Positions 23,787-31,003 of a DNA stretch of 38,235 nucleotides are shown here, piece by piece. The position numbers and the translations under genes were made by a program. Source of the stretch: Streptomyces longisporoflavus (GTDB lineage Bacteria; Actinomycetota; Actinomycetes; Streptomycetales; Streptomycetaceae); the NCBI RefSeq assembly GCF_014649775.1, contig NZ_BMTR01000043.1, positions 1-38,235 of the forward strand. Direction: 5' to 3'. Numbering within the stretch: the first letter of the stretch is position 1; every line of letters begins with the position of its first letter. The notes below the pieces were generated by a model that did no database searches, had not been told where the DNA came from, and saw only the letters and a program-made list of their open reading frames with translations.

Positions 23787-24440
23787 ATGCTGGGTGTCAC
23801 CGATCTTCCGACCTATCTCGCGGGTCTCGCCCTGATCATTCTGCTTCCGGGGCCGAACTCGCTGTACGTGATCTCCGTCGCCGCGCGCCGTGGCGTACGT
23901 ACCGGCTATACCGCCGCGGCGGGCGTCTGGTGCGGCGACACCGTCCTGATGACGCTGTCGGCCGCCGGTGTGGCCTCGCTGTTGCAGGCCAACGCCATCC
24001 TGTTCGGCATCGTGAAGTACGCCGGTGCCGGCTATCTGACGTGGCTCGCGGTGGGAATGCTGCGGGCCGCGTGGGGCATGTGGCGCGCACGGCGTGAGCA
24101 GGTCGAGGAGCAGGGGAAGAGCGGGTCGCACGACTCGGCGGAGCGGCCGTTCCGCAGGGCTCTGGTGATCAGCCTGCTCAATCCGAAGGCCATCCTCTTC
24201 TTCATCGCCTTCTTCGTGCAGTTCGTCGATCCGGGATACGCCTATCCCGCGCTCTCCTTCCTCGTGCTCGGGGTCCTCGCCCAGGTGGCGAGCGTCCTCT
24301 ACCTCACCGCCCTGATCTTCGGCGGCACGAAGCTGTCCGCCGCCTTCCGCCGCCGCAAGCGACTCTCGGCCGGAGCCACTTCGGCGGCGGGCGCGCTGTT
24401 CCTCGGGTTCGCGGCGAAGCTCTCGCTCGCCAGTGGGTGA
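23787..24440 (+). CDS. LysE/RhtB family amino-acid exporter
   Basis: A 217-residue integral membrane protein with six hydrophobic segments and the family signature near the start (LIILLPGPNSLYVIS). YLTWLAVGMLRAAWG follows helix three, and the second half begins ALVISLLNPKAILFFIAFFVQFVDP. An acidic/basic cytosolic loop lies at about 95-125. It would export an amino acid or related small molecule. I use the ATG at 23787; an in-frame ATG 30 bp upstream is possible, and neither has a strong ribosome binding site. It follows the mutase gene by 86 bp on the same strand, with no evident functional link. Confidence 0.92.
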   Translation: MLGVTDLPTYLAGLALIILLPGPNSLYVISVAARRGVRTGYTAAAGVWCGDTVLMTLSAAGVASLLQANAILFGIVKYAGAGYLTWLAVGMLRAAWGMWRARREQVEEQGKSGSHDSAERPFRRALVISLLNPKAILFFIAFFVQFVDPGYAYPALSFLVLGVLAQVASVLYLTALIFGGTKLSAAFRRRKRLSAGATSAAGALFLGFAAKLSLASG

Positions 24441-24477
24441 GTGATCGAGGGGCGGAGTGAGTGATCGAGGAGCGGCC

Positions 24478-24942
24478 TCAGTGGTGCCAGGCCGTTCCTC
24501 CCACGTTGTGGATCATGCGCTGGAGCACCTTGAGGGTGCGGACGTACTCCTCGTCCGAGATGCCCTCGTGGATCTCCGCGCGGGTCTTCTGCTGGCGCGC
24601 CGCGGTCTCGTCCCGGAGCCTGCGGCCCTCGTCGGTGAGGCGGAGGCGGCCCTGGATGTCCTCGGTGAGCAGCCCGCGGTCGTGCAGGGCGCCGATGTCG
24701 TGGTGCAGGGCGCCGTCACCGGTGCTCAGATAGCCGCGGAGGGTGCCGATCACGGCTTCCTTGTCGCGGCCGTCCTCGGCGACGATCTGGTTGAGGATCC
24801 ACCACTGGGGCTGGGTGAGGCCGGCCTCGGCGAGCATGGTGCGGATGTGGTGGACGACGGTCTCGCCCGCGGCCGACGCCCAGTAGCCGATGGGCTGGTC
24901 GATGAGGTCTTCGTCGCTGTGGGAGTACGTGAAAGTGTCCAT
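24478..24942 (-). CDS. MarR family transcriptional regulator
   Basis: From the ATG at 24942 the product has 154 residues; a TTG seven codons upstream is in frame but less likely. The winged helix-turn-helix runs from about residue 35 to 110 (LTQPQWWILNQIVAEDG, LHHDIGALHDRGLLTED, GRLRLTDEGRRLRD), flanked by dimerisation helices. It lies 33 bp downstream of the monooxygenase gene on the same strand. A palindrome at 24957-24976 lies just upstream of the start and may be its own operator. The ligand is unknown; a phenolic substrate or product of the monooxygenase would fit. Confidence 0.88.
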   Translation of the reverse strand: MDTFTYSHSDEDLIDQPIGYWASAAGETVVHHIRTMLAEAGLTQPQWWILNQIVAEDGRDKEAVIGTLRGYLSTGDGALHHDIGALHDRGLLTEDIQGRLRLTDEGRRLRDETAARQQKTRAEIHEGISDEEYVRTLKVLQRMIHNVGGTAWHH

Positions 24943-24956
24943 GTCCAGAACGTAGA

Positions 24957-24976
24957 ACCTCAACTTTGATTGAGGT
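24957..24976. promoter_or_regulatory. Candidate MarR operator
   Basis: ACCTCAA at 24957-24963 and TTGAGGT at 24970-24976 form a 7-6-7 perfect inverted repeat. A second, overlapping half-site arrangement TTGA-N6-TCAA spans 24966-24979. It lies 14 bp upstream of the MarR ATG and touches the monooxygenase stop codon, a suitable place for autorepression. Confidence 0.55.
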
Positions 24977-26442
24977 CAACGCTCTCCGTGGACCAACTTG
25001 AAGTAGTCCGCCAGACCCGGGCCCGTCGCGTCCTCGCCCGCCCAGCCCACGTACCCGTCGGGGCGCACCAGGAAGACGCCCTTGCCGTAGGGCGGGTAGG
25101 CCCCGATGCGGTGTACACGCACCAACTCCCTGTTCAGCGGCGGGAGTTCGGTATCCGTGCCGACCGTGAGCAGCGTGAAGTGCGGGCCCCGGAACGCGTC
25201 GAAGAGCCTGCCCCCGCCGCACGGCCCGTCCGGCGCGCGATCGCCCGCCCGCAGTGCCCCCTCCGGGAGGCCCGTACGGGTCTCCACCGCCAGGGAGCTG
25301 TCCCGGTAGCCGAGCCCCAGCTGGCGGGTGGCTTCCCCGCGTCGCTCCTCGCCCCGGTGGACGCGGGTGGACAGGCCCAGCATCTGCGCGGCGTTGGGCA
25401 GGCGCTCGGCCTCGTAGGTGTCGAGCAGGGCCGCGGGCGCGCCGCCCCGCAGGACCGCGCCCAGCTTCCAGCCCAGGTTGTACGCGTCCTGCACGCTGGT
25501 GTTCAACCCCTGCCCGCCCGCCGGTGAGTGCACGTGCGCCGCGTCCCCCGCCAGGAAGACGCGGCCCTCGCGGAACCGGTCCGCCATGGCCGCGCGCGGC
25601 CGGAAGTCGGAGGCCCAGCGCACCTCGGTCACGTCGTCGGCGGCGAGATGCGTACGGGCGGCGACGACCTTGCGTACGCCTTCGAGCGAGGTGTCGGGGT
25701 GCGTCCCGTCCGTGAACTGGGCCGTCAGCTGGAAGTCCGCCGTGCCCGCGAGCGGGCAGATCGCCAGGAAGCCCCCGCCCTCGGCGGCGGGCGGGAACAT
25801 GTGCCAATTGTCGCGGTCCAGGGCGGGGATGCGGACGTCGGCGACCAGGACCGGGTTCGGGTCGACGGTCTCGCCCGTCATGCCGATGCCGAGCGCCGCG
25901 CGCACGGTCGAACGACCGCCGTCCGCCGCCACGGCGTACGCGGCGCGGACGGTGCCGCCGTCCGCGAGCCGCGCGGTGACGCCCTCCTCGTCCTGCGTCA
26001 GCTCGGTTAGACCGGCGCCGAACCGGACGTCGTCGCCGCCGAGCTCCTTGAGGCGGGCGCGGAGGATTTCCTGCGTGCGCCACTGGGGGACCATCAGCGG
26101 CCGGTTGTACGGGGCGTCCTCCGTCGGCTGCGCCTCGTCGGACATCCGGTGCTCGCCCTGCCGCTCGCCGTCCTTCCAGATCATGCCGACGGGGTAGGTG
26201 CCGCCCGCCGCCTCGGCCGCGGCGATGATCCCGAGGTCGTCGAAAACCTCCTGGGTGCGGGGCTGGATGCCCTTGCCGCGCGAGCCGGGGAAGAGGTCGT
26301 CGGCCCGCTCCACGACCAGGGCGCGCACCCCGCGCCGTACGAGATCGCAGGCGAGGGTCAGTCCGGTGGGCCCGGCGCCCACCACGAGCACGTCCGTCTC
26401 GGGTGCATTGATCCTGGCGTCCTTAACGCTGTTAAGTTCCAT
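24976..26442 (-). CDS. FAD-dependent aromatic monooxygenase (PHBH/RdmE class)
   Basis: The 488-residue product is a class A flavoprotein hydroxylase. The FAD-binding GxGxxG motif is VVGAGPTGLTLACDLVRRG (about residues 21-39), the DG motif is AVAADGGRSTVR (about 171-182), and the GD motif is VFLAGDAAHVHSPAGGQGLN (about 296-315). A thioredoxin-like C-terminal domain (from about 400) is typical of enzymes acting on polyketide or phenolic rings. The ATG at 26442 places a TetR-type operator within codons 2-7. It is divergent from a TetR repressor gene, the common layout for substrate-induced detoxifying or tailoring oxygenases. Whether it serves antibiotic inactivation, catabolism or biosynthesis is not decidable; no biosynthetic cluster is adjacent. 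Confidence 0.93.
   Translation of the reverse strand: MELNSVKDARINAPETDVLVVGAGPTGLTLACDLVRRGVRALVVERADDLFPGSRGKGIQPRTQEVFDDLGIIAAAEAAGGTYPVGMIWKDGERQGEHRMSDEAQPTEDAPYNRPLMVPQWRTQEILRARLKELGGDDVRFGAGLTELTQDEEGVTARLADGGTVRAAYAVAADGGRSTVRAALGIGMTGETVDPNPVLVADVRIPALDRDNWHMFPPAAEGGGFLAICPLAGTADFQLTAQFTDGTHPDTSLEGVRKVVAARTHLAADDVTEVRWASDFRPRAAMADRFREGRVFLAGDAAHVHSPAGGQGLNTSVQDAYNLGWKLGAVLRGGAPAALLDTYEAERLPNAAQMLGLSTRVHRGEERRGEATRQLGLGYRDSSLAVETRTGLPEGALRAGDRAPDGPCGGGRLFDAFRGPHFTLLTVGTDTELPPLNRELVRVHRIGAYPPYGKGVFLVRPDGYVGWAGEDATGPGLADYFKLVHGER
26422..26436. promoter_or_regulatory. TetR operator O1
   Basis: CTTAAC-GCT-GTTAAG is a perfect 6-3-6 palindrome. It lies inside the first codons of the monooxygenase gene, so repressor bound here would block its transcription directly. 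Its centre is 36 bp from that of O2. Confidence 0.75.
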
Positions 26443-26457
26443 GCTCCAGAGCCTGCG

Positions 26458-26472
26458 CTTAACGGTGTTAAA
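26458..26472. promoter_or_regulatory. TetR operator O2
   Basis: CTTAAC-GGT-GTTAAA repeats the O1 sequence with one changed end base and one changed spacer base. It ends 8 bp before the TetR GTG start, so it is positioned for autoregulation. Two near-identical sites in a 38-bp divergent gap plus the gene start are strong evidence for a TetR-controlled switch. Confidence 0.75.
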
Positions 26473-26480
26473 TTGTCAAG

Positions 26481-27128
26481 GTGGCTACGACACCCCTGGA
26501 CCGCACCCGCGTGGCGGTCACCGCCCTGAAGCTCCTGAACCAGACCGGCCTCGACGGGCTCACCCTGCGCGCCATCGCCAAGGAGCTGGACGTCAAGGCG
26601 CCCGCTCTGTACTGGCACTTCAAGGACAAGCAGGCGCTGCTCGACGAGATGGCGACGGAGATGATGCGCCGCATGAACGCGGATCTCACGGCGGGCGCGG
26701 GGCCGGGCACCGACTGGCAGAGCGCTCTCAGCGGCGCGCTGCGGGGCCTGCGGCGTCATCTCCTGATGTACCGCGACGGCGCGAAGGTCTACAGCGGCAC
26801 GCACTTCACCGACCTGTCGTACGCCGTCCCCATGGAGGCCCATCTGCGCACGCTGACCGAGGCGGGCTTCACGCCGGGAGATGCGGCCCGCGCCTGGTTC
26901 ACGGCGTACAGCTACACCATCGGATACGTGACCGAGGAGCAGTCCATGGGCCCCGACCCCGTGAAGGAGGAGGGCGGCTACGACCTGGCGGCCCGCGCGG
27001 AACGCCTCGCCGCGTATCCGCTCGCGGCGGCGGCGGGCGGCGAGATGTTCCGTGACTTCGACGCGGGGTTCGAGAAGGGCCTGGCCGCGGTGGTCGCCGG
27101 AATCGGGGCGACGATGCTCGAAACGTAG
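26481..27128 (+). CDS. TetR family repressor with TetR_C domain
   Basis: The 215-residue product starts at a GTG. The helix-turn-helix lies at about residues 8-55 (VAVTALKLLNQTGLDGLTLRA, then VKAPALYWHFKDKQALLDEM). The remainder resembles the tetracycline-repressor C-terminal class (LRGLRRHLLMYRDGAKVYSGTHF, FTAYSYTIGYVTEEQ), which binds multi-ring aromatic ligands. It is divergent from an aromatic monooxygenase of the class that includes tetracycline-type hydroxylases. Two CTTAAC-N3-GTTAA(G/A) palindromes in the shared control region are the likely binding sites, so the monooxygenase should be induced by the ligand of this protein. Confidence 0.94.
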   Translation: MATTPLDRTRVAVTALKLLNQTGLDGLTLRAIAKELDVKAPALYWHFKDKQALLDEMATEMMRRMNADLTAGAGPGTDWQSALSGALRGLRRHLLMYRDGAKVYSGTHFTDLSYAVPMEAHLRTLTEAGFTPGDAARAWFTAYSYTIGYVTEEQSMGPDPVKEEGGYDLAARAERLAAYPLAAAAGGEMFRDFDAGFEKGLAAVVAGIGATMLET

Positions 27129-27137
27129 GCTTGGCCC

Positions 27138-27320
27138 ATGGATGAAGGCGAGACGCTGGAACGGCTGGTCCAGGAGTTGGTGGACGCCATGGGGGAGGCC
27201 GAGGCCGCCATGGGTGAGGCGATGGACGTGGCCCGCGCGGTGGCGGCGGACGGGGCCGCCGCCACCGCCGCGGACGAGACTGCCGACACCGCCGCGGACG
27301 GAGTCATTTCCGGTTCATGA
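27138..27320 (+). CDS. Small acidic Ala-rich hypothetical protein
   Basis: A 60-codon frame begins 9 bp after the TetR stop: MDEGETLERLVQELVDAMGEAEAAMGEAM, then an Ala/Asp-rich tail. The first half would be an amphipathic, possibly coiled-coil helix. The ribosome binding site is weak, and the 3' end overlaps the convergent acyltransferase gene by 17 bp. It could be a genuine small protein or a chance frame; codon bias is normal for the genome. Confidence 0.4.
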   Translation: MDEGETLERLVQELVDAMGEAEAAMGEAMDVARAVAADGAAATAADETADTAADGVISGS

Positions 27321-28458
27321 GCCCGCCGCGGATCAGCGGCGTCAGCCGCTCCTCCACGAAGCGGTTCAAGAGCCACGCGAGCAGCAGCATGGCCGCGATC
27401 GTCAGACCGAAGGTCGCGTACGACGAGAGCCCGAGCCCACGGTGCAGCGCCGCCACCGTCACCCAGCCCAGATGCTCGTGCACCAGGTAGAACGGGTACG
27501 TCAGGGCGCCCGCCACCGTCAGCCACTTCCAGTCCACCCGGTGCAGCGCGCCGAGTGCGATGAGCAGGACCGCGGCGAAGCCCGCCGTCACGACCGCGAT
27601 GATCCCGAAGGACGTGCGGTAGGAGAAGAAGTCCGGGTTCGGGGCGTGCCAGAGGCGGTCCACCGCGTAGTGCTGGCCGATCAGCCAGCTCACGCCCACG
27701 ATGCCCCACGCCGTCAGGTCCTTGCGGTCCCGGTGGACGAGGTAGATGCCGATGCCGCCGATGAAGAAGGGGGCGTACTCGGGCATGAGGATCAGGTCGA
27801 GCAGCGGCTGGTTCGCACCCTCCGCGATCACCGCGGCCAGCGTCCACACCGCGCAGAACAGGATCACGCGGGACCGGTTGGCGCCCGGCAGGACGACGAA
27901 GAGCGCGAAGAGGGCGTAGAAGCGCAGCTCGGCCCAGAGCGTCCAGCAGACGCCCAACACCCGGTCCGCGCCCAGCGGTTGCTGCAGCATGGTCAGGTTC
28001 ACCAGGGCGTCGCTGGGCGAGACCGCGTCGTACGCCACCACGGGGAGCGCGAAGACCGCCGTCACGAGGACGATCGCGGCCCAGTACGAGGGGAAGAGCC
28101 GCGAGACGCGGGACGCGAAGAACGCGCGCAGGGGACGGCCCCAGCCGCTCATGCAGATCACGAAGCCGCTGATGACGAAGAAGATCTGCACGCCGAGGCA
28201 GCCGTACGCGAACCAGTTGTGCGCCGTGGGGAATTGCAGCTGCGGAGAGCTGCCCCAGGCCTCGCTGATCTCGCCGTCCCGGCCGCCGTAGTGATAGGCC
28301 GCGACCATCAGGGCCGCGACGAGCCGCAGGCCGTCCAGGGCCCTGAGGCGGGGGCGGGCGCGCTTGGCGGCCGGCGGGGTCGGAATGGTGCGCGTGAGGG
28401 TGTCTGGTCGATCCGCCCCCGTGGTGCGCGCCGGGAGCGTCGTTCCGGGAGAGGTCAT
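27304..28458 (-). CDS. Acyltransferase 3 (OafA/YrhL-like) membrane protein
   Basis: The 384-residue product is an integral membrane O-acyltransferase with about ten hydrophobic helices. Family landmarks are RALDGLRLVAALMVAAYHYGG (catalytic-type His at about 56), FFVISGFVICMSGWG, and ASRVSRLFPSYWAAI (the FxxxRxxRLxP-like motif). Members transfer acetyl or other acyl groups to sugars of surface polysaccharides. The ATG overlaps the polysialyltransferase-like gene stop by 4 bp (ATGA), so it is the third gene of the left arm of the nonulosonic-acid cluster. It probably O-acylates the polymer made by its neighbours. Confidence 0.93.
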   Translation of the reverse strand: MTSPGTTLPARTTGADRPDTLTRTIPTPPAAKRARPRLRALDGLRLVAALMVAAYHYGGRDGEISEAWGSSPQLQFPTAHNWFAYGCLGVQIFFVISGFVICMSGWGRPLRAFFASRVSRLFPSYWAAIVLVTAVFALPVVAYDAVSPSDALVNLTMLQQPLGADRVLGVCWTLWAELRFYALFALFVVLPGANRSRVILFCAVWTLAAVIAEGANQPLLDLILMPEYAPFFIGGIGIYLVHRDRKDLTAWGIVGVSWLIGQHYAVDRLWHAPNPDFFSYRTSFGIIAVVTAGFAAVLLIALGALHRVDWKWLTVAGALTYPFYLVHEHLGWVTVAALHRGLGLSSYATFGLTIAAMLLLAWLLNRFVEERLTPLIRGGLMNRK

Positions 28459-29828
28459 CCGAGTGCGGTCCGCTTGATGGTGCGCTGGACCGAGCGGGCG
28501 CGGCGCGCGACCCGGCGTACGGCCGCGTTGCGCGGGATGAACGAGAGCTGCGTGGGCAGCGCTCCGGGCAGGGCGAGGGCGGTGAGGCGGCGCCGCTTGA
28601 AGTACCGCCAGGTGTGCGGCGTGAGGTGGGTCGAGAGGTAGCGCTCGGCGGCCGTGCGCCGGCGCGGGTAGATCTGCGGCTGCATGGCGAAGCCGACGGC
28701 GACGAGCAGTTCGCCCAGGTCGGCGACCGGCATGCCCGGCTGCCGACCCGTGACCGCGCCCTTGTCGGCGAGGTCGGGAAGCAGCGCGTCCACGATGGTG
28801 ACCGGGACCCGGTTGCTGTTCTGGTAGGGCGCGAGGCGCTCCAGAAGGATCTCCGTGCCCGTGCGGGCGACCGGCAGGCCGTACAGCGCGGAGGCGGTGA
28901 GCAGCGCGGTCGAGAAGCAGCCGACGACGAGCGCGGGGCGCATCCGCTGGTACAGGACCTCGGCGAGGACCGGCGAGTCGAGGACGGTCAGCTCCACGCC
29001 GATCGCCTCCGCCTCCTTCTCCAGCATGCGCGACCAGCGGGCCGGGGCCGTCGGGTGCGGCTTGAACACCACGCGCGTATGGCCGAGTTCAGCGGCGCCG
29101 CGCACCATGCGTACGTGCAGTTCCTCCTCTTCCTCGGCGGTGAGGATGCCGAGGGCGGAGAGGTACTGGCCGAGGAGCAGGGCGGGTTCGGCGATGTCGG
29201 GGACGGCCGGGATATCTGTTCCGGGGCGGCCGGGTTCGCCGTCGGCGAGGCGGCCGAGCACCTTCACGAACGCCTCGGTCGGCACGATCTCGGGCTCGAC
29301 GTCGAACTCGGTCAGGAGCAGCGGGGTCAGGCCCGGCACCAGGTCCAGGTGCAGCAGGCGGCGCACGCGCGTGCCGACCAGCGGGTCGATCTTGTTGCGG
29401 GTCGGGCCGTAGCTCATCAGGCCGTCCGCGTAGACGTCCACGGGGGCGCCCGTGAAGATCTGCGTGAGGGCCAGGGCCGGGTTGACCTGGATCGATTCGA
29501 CGGCAAGCTCGATGTCGTCGTCACCGAGGTCCCACAGGAGCCGGATGTACCGCTCCCACATCGGGAGATCGTCGGCCCGCGGGGCCCAACCGCCCGGATG
29601 GAACGGGGAGATGGCCTCGTTCCAGGAACGTACGTCGTCGAAGCGGTCCCGCAGGCGTTCGAAGCCCGGCATCTCGTCGACGGAGGGGGTCGTCTCCGGC
29701 GTCGCCGCGTTGTTGCTGACGAGCAGCAGCCGCCGGTCGGCCGGACCGAAGCGGTCGGCGTCGATCGCGGCGGCCAGCGTGGCGGTGCCGTACAGCGTGG
29801 ACGCCATGAAGATCTGCGTCGTCGCCAT
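28455..29828 (-). CDS. Polysialyltransferase-like glycosyltransferase (PF07388-type, GT-B)
   Basis: The 457-residue product has the three short motifs of bacterial sialyl- and polysialyltransferases: an acidic (D/E)-(D/E)-G-like box (YADG, D135-G136), the HP motif (FKPHP, H258-P259, CMP binding) and the S/T motif (CFSTALL, S306-T307). The Rossmann-like opening QIFMASTLYGTATLAAAI and the SPVLAEVLYQRMRPALVVGCFS region also fit. It should transfer a CMP-activated nonulosonic acid to an acceptor. No signal peptide is present, so it acts at the cytosolic membrane face. The start overlaps the GT2 stop by one base (TAATG). The C-terminal 60 residues are very basic, a possible membrane-contact region. 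Confidence 0.88.
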   Translation of the reverse strand: MATTQIFMASTLYGTATLAAAIDADRFGPADRRLLLVSNNAATPETTPSVDEMPGFERLRDRFDDVRSWNEAISPFHPGGWAPRADDLPMWERYIRLLWDLGDDDIELAVESIQVNPALALTQIFTGAPVDVYADGLMSYGPTRNKIDPLVGTRVRRLLHLDLVPGLTPLLLTEFDVEPEIVPTEAFVKVLGRLADGEPGRPGTDIPAVPDIAEPALLLGQYLSALGILTAEEEEELHVRMVRGAAELGHTRVVFKPHPTAPARWSRMLEKEAEAIGVELTVLDSPVLAEVLYQRMRPALVVGCFSTALLTASALYGLPVARTGTEILLERLAPYQNSNRVPVTIVDALLPDLADKGAVTGRQPGMPVADLGELLVAVGFAMQPQIYPRRRTAAERYLSTHLTPHTWRYFKRRRLTALALPGALPTQLSFIPRNAAVRRVARRARSVQRTIKRTALG

Positions 29829-30805
29829 TACGCGGCCACCTCCGCCGACACCGGGCGCCGGCGCAGGCGGCGCAGGCGCGTCGCCCGCTGTATGTCCATG
29901 GAGTCGAGGGCTTCGTCGAGAACGCCCTGCGGCATCCGCTTCAGGGCGGCCGCACTCAGTGACTTCAATTTCCGCGCCACTTGTGGCTCGAACCTTTCGA
30001 TGGATCCCAGATGGTGGGAAATAATCGCGCAGTACGTACGGACTGCCTTCGGCAGGAGTTTGTCCGCGTCCCGGTCCGCGGCGGTTTCACGTATCACCTG
30101 GTCGAATGCCCGGATGAAATCGAGCTGGCGTACGTCGCCGATCTGGGTCAGTGACGAAGCCACCCCGCGCCGGTAGAAAACGCCGAGCAGACCCACCGCG
30201 GCGAAGGTTTCCGCCTCGCGGTGCAGGCGCCAGATCCAAGGCCGGTCCTCCGCGGTGCGCAGGCCGTCCGTGAAGTGCAGCAGGCCCTGGTCGGCCAGGC
30301 GCCGGTGGTAGATGCCGGCCCACGCGTACGCGTAGTCGACGGACGTCGAGCGGTCGGCGGGCAGGATGACGTCCCGCGGCGGCATGACGACACCGCGCCT
30401 GCCGTGCGGGACACGGTGGACGCTGCGGGCCCTTGCCGTGCACTGCACATGGTCGGTACGGATGAAATCGCAGCCCAACTGCTCGATGGCGGCGACGAGT
30501 TGTGCGTAATAGCCGGGCGCGAGCCAGTCGTCACCGTCCAGGAAGGTGAGGTACTCGCCGCGCGCCGCGTCAAGGCCCGTGTTGCGGGCGGTCGCGAGAC
30601 CGCCGTTCGTCTCATGTCTGAGATGGACGGCGCCGGGCAGCTCGCGCGCGGCACGCTCCAGAATCTCTGGAGTCTCGTCCTTCGAACAGTCGTCGACGAG
30701 AATGAATTCGAAGTCGTCGCGTGCGTTCGCTCGCAGACTCTTCAAGGTGTCGGGCGCGTATTGCTGCACGTTGTAGAACGGCACGATGACGGAGAGCTTA
30801 ACCAC
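29828..30805 (-). CDS. Family 2 glycosyltransferase
   Basis: I choose the GTG at 30805 (VVKLSVIVPFYNV), giving 325 residues; the frame extends upstream but the conserved GT2 fold begins here. Motifs are VIVPFYNV, FILVDDCSKDET (nucleotide binding), GGLATARNTGLDAARGEYLTFLDGDDW (DxD as DGDD near residue 92-95) and a TAEDRPWIWRLH acceptor-side segment (ED pair). A -10-like TAACGT lies 7 nt upstream of the GTG with no ribosome binding site between, which suggests a leaderless mRNA. It probably transfers a hexose within the repeating unit of the cluster's polymer. First gene of the left arm. Confidence 0.93.
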   Translation of the reverse strand: MVKLSVIVPFYNVQQYAPDTLKSLRANARDDFEFILVDDCSKDETPEILERAARELPGAVHLRHETNGGLATARNTGLDAARGEYLTFLDGDDWLAPGYYAQLVAAIEQLGCDFIRTDHVQCTARARSVHRVPHGRRGVVMPPRDVILPADRSTSVDYAYAWAGIYHRRLADQGLLHFTDGLRTAEDRPWIWRLHREAETFAAVGLLGVFYRRGVASSLTQIGDVRQLDFIRAFDQVIRETAADRDADKLLPKAVRTYCAIISHHLGSIERFEPQVARKLKSLSAAALKRMPQGVLDEALDSMDIQRATRLRRLRRRPVSAEVAA

Positions 30806-31003
30806 GTGGGTGACGTTAGGTGTCGGCCCGGCATTCGTCTTGGCCGAAGGTGAGATGCCAGGTGAACGACGCATGGCGGAATGGTTAACCCGCCTGCTTA
30901 CCGGCGGTTTCCCGACCTGATTCGCCATTCGTCGGCATTCTGTTAACCGTTTGTTGCATCTGAGTTGGGCCGCCAATCTCAATGCCTTCCTAGCGTCTTG
31001 GCT
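30806..31003. promoter_or_regulatory. Divergent promoter region of the nonulosonic-acid cluster
   Basis: These 198 bp separate the two arms. On the minus strand TAACGT (30818-30813) lies exactly 7 nt before the GT2 GTG. On the plus strand TAGCGT (30991-30996) lies exactly 7 nt before the DUF6716 GTG. Both fit Streptomyces -10 boxes with transcription starting at the initiation codon. GGTTAAC near 30892 and GTTAACC near 30942 form distant inverted half-sites about 50 bp apart that could bind a shared regulator. The middle is less G+C-rich than the genes. Confidence 0.5.

Noticed and set aside
24976..27128. Edge of an antibiotic biosynthetic gene cluster
   Set aside because: Apart from the single FAD monooxygenase and its regulators there are no PKS, NRPS, cyclase or other tailoring genes nearby.
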